From Brasilonema sp. UFV-L1 (GTDB lineage: Bacteria > Cyanobacteriota > Cyanobacteriia > Cyanobacteriales > Nostocaceae): a stretch of 64,000 nucleotides of DNA. The stretch spans positions 1-64,000 of the forward strand of contig NZ_QMEA01000007.1 in assembly GCF_012912105.1 (NCBI RefSeq), in the 5' to 3' direction. The notes below the pieces were generated by a model. That model ran no database searches, had not been told where the DNA came from, and saw only the letters and a list, made by a program, of their open reading frames with translations. Position 1 is the first letter of the stretch; the number at the start of each line of letters is the position of its first letter. Of the stretch, positions 18,902 through 27,671 are shown piece by piece. The translations under genes and the position numbers were made by a program.

Positions 18902-19753
18902 TTACCGACGTTTGTCACCACGTTGCCAACTTTGACTGTTAGCTTGTTTCGTAAATTCGCCTTTAGGAAACAGTCGCGCTTCTAGTTCTTCATAACTTCC
19001 TTCAAAGTCACATTTACCATATAAAGGACATTTTCGGCAATAAACGCCTTCCGTGTAGCGTTCTAAGTTTTCGCGGTTGAAAAAATAAGGTTTGTGGCTA
19101 AAAGTGCTGGCTACCCATTGCCATGACATATTATTGCTTGCTGGATCACCATCTAAAAGATGTTCCAAAAACCACTTTGCCCCGGCTTGCCAACGAATGC
19201 GTCGCCAATGGATGATGTAAGCTGCTATCCACATTCTTGCATGGTTGTGCAAGTATCCAGTTTCTCGTAAATCTTGGCTGAAACTATCGATGCACACTCG
19301 TTCTGTGGTGCCTTGTTTGATATCATCAGGTAATTCAGGAGCATATTCAGCAACGGTGTACCCAGTTTTGTATTCTTCTTGGTCTTTCCAGATGCTATCG
19401 CCTAACTTAACATAAAGCCTTTGCCAATAGTCACGCCACCCCAACTCATTAATAAGTTTAGTTGCATCGTCTTGGTGTTTGACGCGTCCAAGGACATTAT
19501 CCCGAATTTCTCGCAAGCTGAGAACCCCATAGCGAATATAAGGAGATAACCGCGTCACTGCACCTGTGAAAAAGTTACGTGTTTTCGCGTAGCGTACAGG
19601 ATCTACTTTTTGCAGTGCTTCAATCGCGGCTTTGCGTCCACCTATAGTTTCGCTGATGTGATCATCCCGTTCTGCAGCTTTGGGAAACTGTTCGCGGAGG
19701 TAGTCTACCAACTCATCGCGGTTGGCAAAGTCGCGTTGCATATCTTTAGTCAT
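18902..19753 (-). CDS. Photolyase/cryptochrome-like FAD-binding protein lacking the N-terminal domain
   Basis: A 283-aa protein equivalent to the C-terminal FAD-binding half of DNA photolyases: RLSPYIRYGVLSLREI, ELGWRDYWQRLY, HNHARMWIAAYIIHWRRI and the DGDPASNNMSWQWVASTFS motif. The N-terminal antenna-binding alpha/beta domain is absent, and such short forms are widespread in cyanobacteria. Cys154, Cys239, Cys242 and Cys248 are spaced somewhat like the four cluster Cys of iron-sulfur photolyases (FeS-BCP), so an Fe-S cluster is possible; this is inference. The annotated role would be FAD binding in light sensing or DNA repair. The gene converges on the Cys-rich peptide gene. Confidence 0.85.
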   Translation of the reverse strand: MTKDMQRDFANRDELVDYLREQFPKAAERDDHISETIGGRKAAIEALQKVDPVRYAKTRNFFTGAVTRLSPYIRYGVLSLREIRDNVLGRVKHQDDATKLINELGWRDYWQRLYVKLGDSIWKDQEEYKTGYTVAEYAPELPDDIKQGTTERVCIDSFSQDLRETGYLHNHARMWIAAYIIHWRRIRWQAGAKWFLEHLLDGDPASNNMSWQWVASTFSHKPYFFNRENLERYTEGVYCRKCPLYGKCDFEGSYEELEARLFPKGEFTKQANSQSWQRGDKRR

Positions 19754-19911
19754 TTTGCATTAAGATTCAGGTTAAGATTGCCGGGCGACTAAAGTCGTGG
19801 TTAGACGAACAAAGCCTGCTGACCCAGACTAACTCTTTATTATTGCGTATTATCAACAACAGTATCAAAACAGTAACCTCAATTGAGTTCTTTGAGACAT
19901 GTTGTATAGTA

Positions 19912-20466
19912 CTATTCAAACACCGGCGGCCATAGTTCAGAAATAGAAATTTCCCAACCAGGAAACAATTCTGGAATAGTTAGCTTATCCTCACCCGCCA
20001 ACAGTTCCACTTCACCGACTGGGCGATATACACTAACAGTTAGCTTATCTGGATTAATCAGTATCCCAACTTGCGCTCCCAATTGCAAGAATAACTTGAT
20101 TTTCTCTTCAATTGGACAAACACGATCTGTTTTCGATTTAATTTCCACAACCAAATCTGGAACCAAGTTGGCAAAGTCGCGCACGGTGCGTTTCAGTCTT
20201 TGTGCTGATACAAAAGAAACATCTGGTGCTCGTAAATCGGTATTTGGCATGATGAAACCACCACTGGAATCAAATATTCTTCCAAGTCGTCGAGGCTTAA
20301 CCCAGTTACCCAGCAGTCTGATAAACTCAGCCCCAATTTCACTCGATTCAATATCTGATGGTCCCATGACGATGATCTTACCTTCTTGTAGTTCCAGTTG
20401 GTAGTCGCGCTGGTCTTCTTGTAGCTTTTCTTGCAGTCTTTCTAAGTCCTGGATGGTGAGAGTCAT
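19912..20466 (-). CDS. Uma2 family endonuclease
   Basis: A 184-aa member of the Uma2 (DUF820) family, abundant in cyanobacteria. The PD-(D/E)XK fold is visible in LRAPDVSFVSAQRL and DLVVEIKSKTD (about residues 108-118), where Asp, Glu and Lys are the predicted catalytic set. Length is typical. Role uncertain; members are often solitary and may be mobile. The 5' end of this gene seems to have been copied: a relic of its start region lies at about 20925-20950 in front of the next PD-(D/E)XK gene. Confidence 0.9.
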   Translation of the reverse strand: MTLTIQDLERLQEKLQEDQRDYQLELQEGKIIVMGPSDIESSEIGAEFIRLLGNWVKPRRLGRIFDSSGGFIMPNTDLRAPDVSFVSAQRLKRTVRDFANLVPDLVVEIKSKTDRVCPIEEKIKLFLQLGAQVGILINPDKLTVSVYRPVGEVELLAGEDKLTIPELFPGWEISISELWPPVFE

Positions 20467-20580
20467 GGAAACCTCAAGAGTTAGTCTACTCCTATAGCTA
20501 TCTTACTTGTCAATGACTAAACGTACAATTTTGTCAAAATGAGATATGACATCAGAATTTAACATAAGATAATAAAAACT

Positions 20581-20883
20581 ATGGTTCAAATCATACAAGC
20601 TCAAAATGTCACCTTAGCTTATTTAAAAGAAAAATTTGGACTTCAAAAGTCAGTTAATGAAGATTTTTTTACTGACTGGTTTGAAAATCTACCTGAAGTT
20701 ACTGAAATAGAGAAACAATATTTAGACCGAGTGAAAACTAACTATCTCAGCTTGGTTGAAAATGCTTCCCTTTTAGAAGATGCCGTGAAATTGGTAGTGT
20801 TGTCTCCCTTGCTAGATTTGGCGGGTTTTTATCGTCCTCCGTTTTACATCGCTACAGAAGAAACTATAGAAATTAGCGAATAA
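20581..20883 (+). pseudogene. Truncated copy of the HsdR_N-like nuclease gene (copy 1)
   Basis: 100 aa matching the first half of the two full copies downstream (VIQAQNVTLAYLKEKFGLQ, KLVVLSPLLDLAGFY). It stops at EETIEISE, before the GRIDVLV and IIESK motifs that form the nuclease site, so it cannot be catalytic. Its 3' end is joined to a duplicate of the uma2 start region. It is probably a decayed member of a tandem array. Confidence 0.8.
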
Positions 20884-21064
20884 ATTATCACGGAGGACAA
20901 AGATAATGCAGAAGATAAAAAAGAAATGGTGAGAGTCATAGAAACCTCAAGAGTGAGTTTGTTCCTATCGCCATCTTACTTGTTAATGACTCAACCTACT
21001 ATTTTGTTAAAATGGGATATGACATCAGAGTTTAACATTAAGATAATAGCGAGTTTAAAAAACT

Positions 21065-21703
21065 ATGGTTCAAGTTATCCAAGCACACAATGTCACCCTT
21101 GGCTATTTAGAAGAAAATTTTGGGCTGCAACAGACTGAGAATGAAGATTTTTTTACAGAATGGTTTGACTCATTACCAGAGATTACAAATTTAGAAAAGC
21201 AATATTTAGACAAAGTAAAATCTCATTTTCTCCGTTTAGTCAAACATCCTCCTTTACTGGAAGAAGCGGTGAAGTTAGTGGTGTTATCTCCCTTGCTGAG
21301 TTTGGCTGGATTTTATGATGAACCTTTTTTTCTTAAAAGTGAACAATCTATAGAGATTTGTGCAGAGGATGAAGGAGAAATTGTACGTGGACGTATTGAT
21401 GTGTTAGTTATCCAACAACAATTCTGGTTATTGATAATAGAATCTAAAAGAGCTAGTTTTTCTCTTCTTGAAGCTATCCCCCAAGCACTCGCTTATATGC
21501 TAGCTAATCCTCACTTAGAAAAACCTTTATTTGGATTAGTCATGAATGGTAGTGATTTTCTTTTCCTGAAACTTACTAAAAAAAATCAACCAGAGTATGC
21601 TTTGTCTGACCAATTTACACTTTTGAGACGCGAAAATGAATTATACAAAGTTTTGAGCATATTAAAAAAACTGGGTACAACTATCATTCAGGAATACAGC
21701 TAG
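21065..21703 (+). CDS. HsdR N-terminal-like PD-(D/E)XK protein (copy 2)
   Basis: 212 aa, full-length for this cyanobacterial family, which resembles the N-terminal nuclease domain of type I restriction subunit R but stands alone. The nuclease motif is EDEGEIVRGRIDVLVIQQQ followed by LIIESKRASF: Asp of RIDV and Glu-X-Lys of ESK form PD-(D/E)XK. No helicase part and no adjacent hsdM or hsdS, so restriction activity is not implied. It is preceded by a duplicate of the promoter region of copy 1 and followed after 11 bases by copy 3. Confidence 0.85.
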   Translation: MVQVIQAHNVTLGYLEENFGLQQTENEDFFTEWFDSLPEITNLEKQYLDKVKSHFLRLVKHPPLLEEAVKLVVLSPLLSLAGFYDEPFFLKSEQSIEICAEDEGEIVRGRIDVLVIQQQFWLLIIESKRASFSLLEAIPQALAYMLANPHLEKPLFGLVMNGSDFLFLKLTKKNQPEYALSDQFTLLRRENELYKVLSILKKLGTTIIQEYS

Positions 21704-21714
21704 TTAAAAAAACT

Positions 21715-22344
21715 ATGGTTCGAGTCATCCAACCGCAAAACGTTAACCTCATCTACTTAAAAGAAAAATTTGGCTTACAACGAACTGATGATGAACCATT
21801 CTTCACAGAGTGGTTTGAGAATTTACCCAATATCAACGATTGGGAAAAGCAATATTTAGACAGAGTAAAAACCAACTATCTCAGTTTAATCGAACGCCGT
21901 GCTATTTCAGAAGAAATGGTGAAAATGGTAGTTTTAGCTCCTTTGTTAGATTTAGCAGGATTTTATCATCCTCCGTTTGATATTGAAACTGAAGAATCGG
22001 TGGAAATAGCCTTAGAAGATGAAGGTGAGATTGTAAAGGGAAGAATTGACGTATTGGTTTTCCAACGTCAGTTATGGTTACTTGTCATTGAGTCGAAAAA
22101 CGCAGGATTTTCTCTGATAACAGCCATACCACAAGCACTTACTTATATGCTGGGTAATCCTCATCCTGAACGTTCCTCTTTTGGATTAGTATTGAATGGG
22201 AGTGATTTCATTTTCCTAAAATTGACTAAACAAGATACGCCCCAATATGCGTTGTCTGAACAGTTGACTTTATTAAAGCGCGAAAATGAATTATATAAGG
22301 TTCTCAGTATATTAAAAAAGCTAAGTCAAGTTTTGATTGAATAA
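21715..22344 (+). CDS. HsdR N-terminal-like PD-(D/E)XK protein (copy 3)
   Basis: 209 aa, paralogue of the preceding gene with the same order: VIQPQNVNLIYLKEKFGLQ, EDEGEIVKGRIDVLVFQRQ, LLVIESKNAGF and a C-terminus of NELYKVLSILKKL. Catalytic Asp and Glu-X-Lys are intact. It starts 11 bases after copy 2 and ends 2 bases before the cysteine desulfurase ATG, so all may share a transcript. Sequence divergence between copies 2 and 3 shows that the duplication is not recent. Confidence 0.85.
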   Translation: MVRVIQPQNVNLIYLKEKFGLQRTDDEPFFTEWFENLPNINDWEKQYLDRVKTNYLSLIERRAISEEMVKMVVLAPLLDLAGFYHPPFDIETEESVEIALEDEGEIVKGRIDVLVFQRQLWLLVIESKNAGFSLITAIPQALTYMLGNPHPERSSFGLVLNGSDFIFLKLTKQDTPQYALSEQLTLLKRENELYKVLSILKKLSQVLIE

Positions 22345-22346
22345 TT

Positions 22347-23522
22347 ATGTCTCATCGTCCTATCTACCTCGACTCTCACGCTACTACACCTGTCGATGAA
22401 CGAGTAGTCACCGCAATGCTACCCTACTTCACCGAACACTTTGGCAATCCTTCCAGCATCAATCATCTTTATGGCTGGGAAGCAGAAGCTGCTGTCAAGC
22501 AAACGCGAGAAATTTTAGCAGCAGCAATCAACGCGACTCCAGAAGAAATTGTCTTCACCAGTGGCGCGACAGAAGCAAATAATTTAGCGATCAAAGGTGT
22601 TGCAGAAGCCTATTTTCAAAAAGGACAACATATTATTACTGTTGCAACAGAACACAGTGCAGTTCTTGACCCTTGCAAGTATCTTAAAACTCTTGGTTTT
22701 GAAATTACAATCCTCCCAGTTCAAAAAGATGGATTGCTTGATTTAACTGAGTTAGAAAAAGCTTTCCGTTCTGACACAATTCTCGTTTCAGTCATGGCTG
22801 CAAATAACGAAATTGGGGTTTTGCAGCCATTGGCAGAAATTGGCGCGATGTGTCGCGATCGCAATGTTCTTTTTCACACCGACGCAGCGCAAGCTATTGC
22901 TAAAATTTCTCTTGACGTGCAGGCGATGAAAATTGATATGATGTCGCTAACAGCACATAAAGTCTACGGTCCCAAAGGTATTGGTGCATTATATGTCCGT
23001 CGCCGCAATCCCAGAGTCCAACTTGCTCCTCAACAGCATGGTGGTGGACATGAACGGGGTATGCGTTCTGGCACTTTGTATACACCACAAATCGTAGGAT
23101 TTGGTAAGGCGGTTGAGATTGCTTTAGAACAACAAGCGACAGAAAATCAACGTCTGACACAGTTAAGACAAAGATTATGGGAAAAACTTTCTCAATTAGA
23201 AGGAATTCATCTGAATGGACATCCTACTCAGCGACTCCCAGGAAATTTAAATATCAGTGTCGAGGGAGTAGACGGATCTGCACTATTGCTGGGATTACAA
23301 CCAGTCATGGCAGTGTCTTCTGGATCTGCTTGCTCTTCAGTAACGACTGCACCTTCTCATGTTCTCATAGCATTGGGACACTCAGAACAACTGGCTTATG
23401 CATCGATACGATTTGGTATCGGACGCTTCAATACTCTTGAGGAGATTGACCAAGTTGCAGAACACACTATTTCTACTGTTCAAAGTTTACGCAAGCAGTC
23501 AGAAACGCCTTTTACTGAGTAA
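22347..23522 (+). CDS. Cysteine desulfurase (IscS/NifS family)
   Basis: A 391-aa PLP enzyme that removes sulfur from L-cysteine for Fe-S cluster and thiocofactor synthesis. The start IYLDSHATTPVDERV, the PLP lysine in SLTAHKVYGPKGIGALYV (about residue 205) and the persulfide Cys in SSGSACSS (about 328) are all present. Length agrees with the IscS group. I cannot tell NifS from IscS by sequence alone; no nif genes are near. It abuts the PD-(D/E)XK array with 2 bases between. Confidence 0.92.
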   Translation: MSHRPIYLDSHATTPVDERVVTAMLPYFTEHFGNPSSINHLYGWEAEAAVKQTREILAAAINATPEEIVFTSGATEANNLAIKGVAEAYFQKGQHIITVATEHSAVLDPCKYLKTLGFEITILPVQKDGLLDLTELEKAFRSDTILVSVMAANNEIGVLQPLAEIGAMCRDRNVLFHTDAAQAIAKISLDVQAMKIDMMSLTAHKVYGPKGIGALYVRRRNPRVQLAPQQHGGGHERGMRSGTLYTPQIVGFGKAVEIALEQQATENQRLTQLRQRLWEKLSQLEGIHLNGHPTQRLPGNLNISVEGVDGSALLLGLQPVMAVSSGSACSSVTTAPSHVLIALGHSEQLAYASIRFGIGRFNTLEEIDQVAEHTISTVQSLRKQSETPFTE

Positions 23523-23729
23523 CAAAAGTAACTAATTTATAGTGATTCTATTTATGGTGTTTTAGACGAAACTGCTAAATGAGCCGATAAAGTAAAGTAA
23601 GCAAATTTTTGGACTTTGGACAAAACATAACCTTTGTGACGCGGCTCAAGTCCTCAGTAGGAAGTAATCTTGCCACCGAGAACTTGAAGCATTTATTCAT
23701 ATCTACTTTTTTTCACCATCTTGTACCCA

Positions 23730-24560
23730 CTATCTGTAATCAGTAGATTCAGCCAGAGTTCGCCATTGTGCCGTCTCTTGCTCAACGTAAGCGTTTTTCT
23801 CAGCAATTGCCTGAAGGGTATCTGTCCCTAGAGGCAACCGCAAAGGTGGAGTATCTGCGTTGACGATCTCAAGGAGGGCTTGGGCTAGTTTGGTAGGATC
23901 TCCCGGTTGTTGATAGTTCCGTTCAGATGCGAGTTTACGCATTTTGCCGACGGTCTCAACGTAATCAGGAATTTGCATTGCGGTTTGCTGGAGCGAACTG
24001 CCATCGAGGAAATCGGTACGGAAGTATCCCGGCTCGACAACGGTAGCATGGATTCCCAAAGGAGCTAGCTCATCGTGCAGAGCTTCGGTAATGCCTTCGA
24101 CCGCAAACTTGGTTGAGCAATAGACACCCCACCCAAAAGAGGAGCGATAGCCACCGATCGACGATAGGTTAATAATGTGTCCGGAGCGGCGCTGACGCAT
24201 ACTGGGCAACACGGCACGAGTCACATTCAAAAGCCCAAAGACGTTCGTGCGATATACCCGCTCAACCTCTTGAGCACTCGTTTCTTCGATGCCTCCCAGT
24301 AAACCGAATCCTGCGTTGTTGACTAACACATCGATCTGCCCAAATTTTTCCAGTCCTGCTGCAACTGCTGCTTGCACCTGAGCCTCGTCAGTAATATCCA
24401 GGCTGAGCGCTAACACATTTGGGTTCGACTCGAACTGATGCAAACTGGTCTGATTGCGGGCGGTTGCAATTAATTGGTCACCTGCTGCCAATACTGCTTT
24501 CGCGATCTCAGCCCCAATTCCACGGGAAGCACCTGTAATGAACCATGTTTTCTGAGTCAT
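23730..24560 (-). CDS. Short-chain dehydrogenase/reductase
   Basis: A classical SDR oxidoreductase of about 276 aa: TGASRGIG (NAD(P)-binding), NNAGFG, catalytic Ser in INLSSIGGYRS and YCSTKFA with the Tyr-x3-Lys pair. The frame extends 29 residues upstream (to 24647), but an AGGAG ribosome site sits right before the ATG at 24558-24560, so I place the start there. Substrate unknown. It is divergent from an AraC-type regulator remnant, and SDR genes of this type often lie next to such regulators. Confidence 0.9.
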   Translation of the reverse strand: MTQKTWFITGASRGIGAEIAKAVLAAGDQLIATARNQTSLHQFESNPNVLALSLDITDEAQVQAAVAAGLEKFGQIDVLVNNAGFGLLGGIEETSAQEVERVYRTNVFGLLNVTRAVLPSMRQRRSGHIINLSSIGGYRSSFGWGVYCSTKFAVEGITEALHDELAPLGIHATVVEPGYFRTDFLDGSSLQQTAMQIPDYVETVGKMRKLASERNYQQPGDPTKLAQALLEIVNADTPPLRLPLGTDTLQAIAEKNAYVEQETAQWRTLAESTDYR

Positions 24561-24892
24561 TTGTAGATCTCCTGACATTGAGTTAGTAAAACAGCTAAAT
24601 TCTTGAACCGATATCAATTCCTTTCTAGGCAGTTGCAAAAGCCGCATTTTTGCTCTGTCCTCACCTCGATTTTGTAATCAAAGCGATTTAGATATGCTTG
24701 TTGTGCCCTGTTTGTTTGTCTTATCCTTTCATTACCTTTTTGGTATGGGTTCATCATAGGCTTAAGCAGAGGGGTTATAAATACATAAACCTCGCAGATT
24801 ATTGCCTGATCCTCTCAAGCAGAACGATGGTGCCCAAAAGAATCCTCTATAATGAGGTGCAACAAAATGATGAGAGCGATCGAGAAACTGCT

Positions 24893-25099
24893 ATGGTAAT
24901 TGAACCCTTGAAACGCGAGACGGCGATTCATGCTTGTCAAGAACTGGTGGAACTGGTAACTCACCATACGGATGACAAGGGGAACGGTATCCATTCAACC
25001 GCGATCGCTCAGTTGGAATTTATGCGGGAATCTGCTTTGTCCAAAGTCCAACGAATTGTACGCCCTGGGCTTGGTGGAAGACAACCTCTCAAGATTTGA
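24893..25099 (+). pseudogene. AraC-family regulator N-terminal remnant
   Basis: Residues such as ACQELVELVTHHTDDKGNG, GIHSTAIAQLEFMRESA and a later PGLGG resemble the N-terminal ligand-binding region of AraC-type regulators (AraC_N), but the reading ends within about 70 aa and no HTH follows. The surrounding frame opens at 24698 without family resemblance before residue 66. It is placed divergently from the SDR gene, as the intact regulator would be. Probably a decayed regulator. Confidence 0.6.
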
Positions 25100-25120
25100 A
25101 AAATGTCGAAAAATTGCTAC

Positions 25121-26491
25121 CTACCTCCGGTTGGGTTGGTTAAATTCCACCATTTTGCTCTTACCAGGATTCATCAACCCATAAGGATCAACTATTTCCT
25201 TAAACTTGAGCTGTTCAGGGTCAATCACTTTTCTACCACCATCTTCAATAATATATGTGTGGGGATTCGCAATAAACACACCTCGCTCTTCGTGGTAGCG
25301 GATAATCTCGTTGAGACGTTCCTCTGTTGTGTAGCGCACCAGTTGTAAAGCCCCAGGAACAACCGCACCGTTAACCCGAATAAATTCCAAATGCATCATC
25401 ACCTCATCCCCAAAGTGGTGATACATATGCTCTACCATTTGTAAATTTCTATCAGCAGGAAACATACTTTGCAAGTATGTGATAGAAGTATCTTCAGTCC
25501 GAGCGTGTAAAGTGGTATGATTCCAGGTAAACTCCCATAAATGTGTCCCTCTTCCTGCTTCTTGTGCTGGTTTTTGGTATGTAATCTTGCCACCATATTG
25601 CTGTACTAACCCAGGCAATAATTCTAAACTTGGTTCAGCAAGCATCAATAAAGCGAGGTGAGTTCCATCTGGAATATGCTCTCGCAAAGCTGCAAAATAT
25701 TGAGGAATCGGGGATGCAAAAATACTAATTTCCTTTTTCATCATCCCATCAGCATCTGCTAAAGCTTGCCCAAACTTAGCCGCTGCCATAAATTCTGGGA
25801 AGGTAACAATCACTTCTGCCCAAGGATAAGCTGGTCCCAATGGAATTTCTACTTCTGTGATTATACCATTGATACCCCAGGCATGGTTTACCTTTTGCAC
25901 ATCGTCGCCGCGCAGTTCAATGACGCGTGGTTCATCTTCCATCGTCACGATTTGTAAAGCCAGAAGATTACCTCTATCACCCAATAAGCCATACTGTATT
26001 GACCCAATTCCACCGCTACCACCTGCAATAAATCCGCCAATTGTCGCCGTACGGTAGGTTGAGGGTGCCATCCGTATTTCCCAGCCGATTTCTCGTGCTT
26101 TTTTATCTAACGCTGCTAACTTGACTCCGGCTTCAACCCGTGCAACTCCTGGTTTCACCCAGCGTATTTCCTGCATCCGCGTCATATCTATAATGACGCC
26201 TCCATGTAAGGGTACGCATTGCCCGTAATTCCCTGTTCCTGCACCGCGTACTGTGACGGGTACTCTGTGTTTCACGCAAACTTCTGCGACTTTTAATACT
26301 TCTGTTTGGTTGCCGGGACGTACAACTATATCCCCAACTTTTCCTTCTAGTTTGGGTACGAGTACTGGACTGAAGGTGTGGTAATCTTGGGATAATTTTG
26401 CGACTTGACCTGGGTCAGTGATCGTTTCAACACCTTCTAAGGAAGTGGTGATCGCATTTAAGTCAAATGATTTTATGGGTGTTGTTGTCAT
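25121..26491 (-). CDS. FAD-linked oxidase (PCMH-type, GlcD-like)
   Basis: A 456-aa flavoprotein of the VAO/GlcD group. The FAD-binding PCMH domain shows VVRPGNQTEVLKVAEVC, TVRGAGTGNYGQCVPLHGG and ATIGGFIAGGSGGIGS. The C-terminal half is less typical and ends in EIVDPYGLMNPGK, the common GlcD-type terminus. Substrate cannot be told; glycolate or D-2-hydroxyacids are common for relatives. It is alone on its strand and faces the HigBA pair across a 420-base spacer. Confidence 0.88.
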   Translation of the reverse strand: MTTTPIKSFDLNAITTSLEGVETITDPGQVAKLSQDYHTFSPVLVPKLEGKVGDIVVRPGNQTEVLKVAEVCVKHRVPVTVRGAGTGNYGQCVPLHGGVIIDMTRMQEIRWVKPGVARVEAGVKLAALDKKAREIGWEIRMAPSTYRTATIGGFIAGGSGGIGSIQYGLLGDRGNLLALQIVTMEDEPRVIELRGDDVQKVNHAWGINGIITEVEIPLGPAYPWAEVIVTFPEFMAAAKFGQALADADGMMKKEISIFASPIPQYFAALREHIPDGTHLALLMLAEPSLELLPGLVQQYGGKITYQKPAQEAGRGTHLWEFTWNHTTLHARTEDTSITYLQSMFPADRNLQMVEHMYHHFGDEVMMHLEFIRVNGAVVPGALQLVRYTTEERLNEIIRYHEERGVFIANPHTYIIEDGGRKVIDPEQLKFKEIVDPYGLMNPGKSKMVEFNQPNRR

Positions 26492-26619
26492 AAGTATAAA
26501 TTTTAATCAAAGAATCTACGGATGCACACAGACGCACTGTACCAGCAACAAATGTAGCCACGACTGCACCAATTCATGGTAAGTCACCACTGATTTTTAA
26601 TCTACCTAGAAAATGGGTA

Positions 26620-26684
26620 AAAATCCCGGTTTTTTTGATCTACTCTCACAAAAACTCGGGATTTCCAACAAAAACCGGGATTTT
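26620..26684. repeat. Inverted repeat in the FAD-oxidase/HigB spacer
   Basis: AAAATCCCGGTTTTT and its complement AAAAACCGGGATTTT enclose about 35 bases with a partial third copy. It belongs to the broad class of ACCCGGT-type hairpins also seen near 37.0, 57.0 and 59.2 kb. The rest of the 26492-26913 spacer holds no recognised gene. Confidence 0.7.
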
Positions 26685-26913
26685 GAAATGACTGTACCGA
26701 TGCTTTAGGACAGCGAAAGTATTATTCTTGAGCTACGGGATGATGAGGGTAACTCGCGCTTAACGGATCCAGAAGTTTTAGTTTTCCTATCCCTCACACT
26801 CCTATACCCTTACAAGAAAGCCCGCAGGGCATTGACATTTTGCTCTCATTTCGAGAGAATCTATCTAATTAATTTTTATTGATTAATAAAGATGACGTAA
26901 AAACTAAAAACGA

Positions 26914-27213
26914 ATGCATCTAATTTCGATTCGCAATCTCCGTATTGATGCTGGTCAGTTCCCCGATGTCAAAAAGCAAATTGACGACTGGTATGTAACC
27001 GTCAAGAAGGCGGATTGGCGTAATCTAGAGGATGTTCGTAAAATCTACCGGGATGCTGAAGCGGTTGGGAGTTTTACTATCTTTAATATTAAAGGCAATG
27101 ACTATCGCTTGATTGTCGGTATTGACTATGAAAACCAGGTTGTTTACTACAAATATTTTCTAACACACGCGGAATACGACAAACAAAAGTGGAAAAATGA
27201 CCCTTACTTTTGA
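26914..27213 (+). CDS. higB: HigB-type toxin (mRNA interferase)
   Basis: A 99-aa RelE-fold toxin. GNDYRLIVGIDYENQVVYYKYFLTHAEYDK is the typical HigB signature, and the protein ends KWKNDPYF. In the family it cleaves mRNA on the ribosome. It overlaps the following antitoxin by 17 bases, in the reversed toxin-first order characteristic of higBA, so both are translationally coupled. Confidence 0.9.
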   Translation: MHLISIRNLRIDAGQFPDVKKQIDDWYVTVKKADWRNLEDVRKIYRDAEAVGSFTIFNIKGNDYRLIVGIDYENQVVYYKYFLTHAEYDKQKWKNDPYF

Positions 27214-27595
27214 TCAAAGCATTTATCGCAATCTATTAGCTGAAGTTGCTCCTGTCGCAATTGAGACTGAGGAAGAATACGAACGTGTCTTAAAAGTAGT
27301 AGAACAGCTAACCTTTAAAAAGAATCGCACAACCGAAGAGCAAGCTTTACACAAGTTGCTAGTAATATTGGTTGAAGCCTATGAGACACAGAACTATCCG
27401 ATGGATCAATCTCTGCCTCATGAAATTCTCCAACACATTATGGAAGCCAGTGATACCCGTCAAGCTGACTTAGTAGGGATTATCGGTTCGAGTGGTGTAG
27501 TGTCTGAGGTGGTGAATGGTAAGCGTTCGATTAGCAAGGCACAAGCTAAAGCGCTTGCTGATTATTTCAAGGTGTCACCTAGTCTGTTTATTTGA
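27197..27595 (+). CDS. higA: HigA-type antitoxin (HTH)
   Basis: 132 aa with an N-terminal helical part and a C-terminal helix-turn-helix: MEASDTRQADLVGIIGSSGVVSEVVNGKRSISKAQAKALADYF. It should neutralise HigB and repress its own operon. Overlaps higB by 17 bases. A palindrome in the operon promoter was not identified with confidence. Confidence 0.9.
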   Translation: MTLTFDQSIYRNLLAEVAPVAIETEEEYERVLKVVEQLTFKKNRTTEEQALHKLLVILVEAYETQNYPMDQSLPHEILQHIMEASDTRQADLVGIIGSSGVVSEVVNGKRSISKAQAKALADYFKVSPSLFI

Positions 27596-27671
27596 GCCTT
27601 CTACTGATAGAGGTGTTGCAACTGCTGTTCAATCATTGGTGACAAGTTAAAAGCAAGAAAATTTTGAATTG

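Noticed and set aside
20926-21138. 70-aa frame starting in the uma2 relic
   Set aside because: It is the duplicated uma2 start and spacer read in sense, running into copy 2 in another frame.
24561-24647. 29-residue N-terminal extension of the SDR
   Set aside because: An AGGAG site before the ATG at 24560 and the normal SDR start MTQKTWFITGASRGIG make the extension unlikely.
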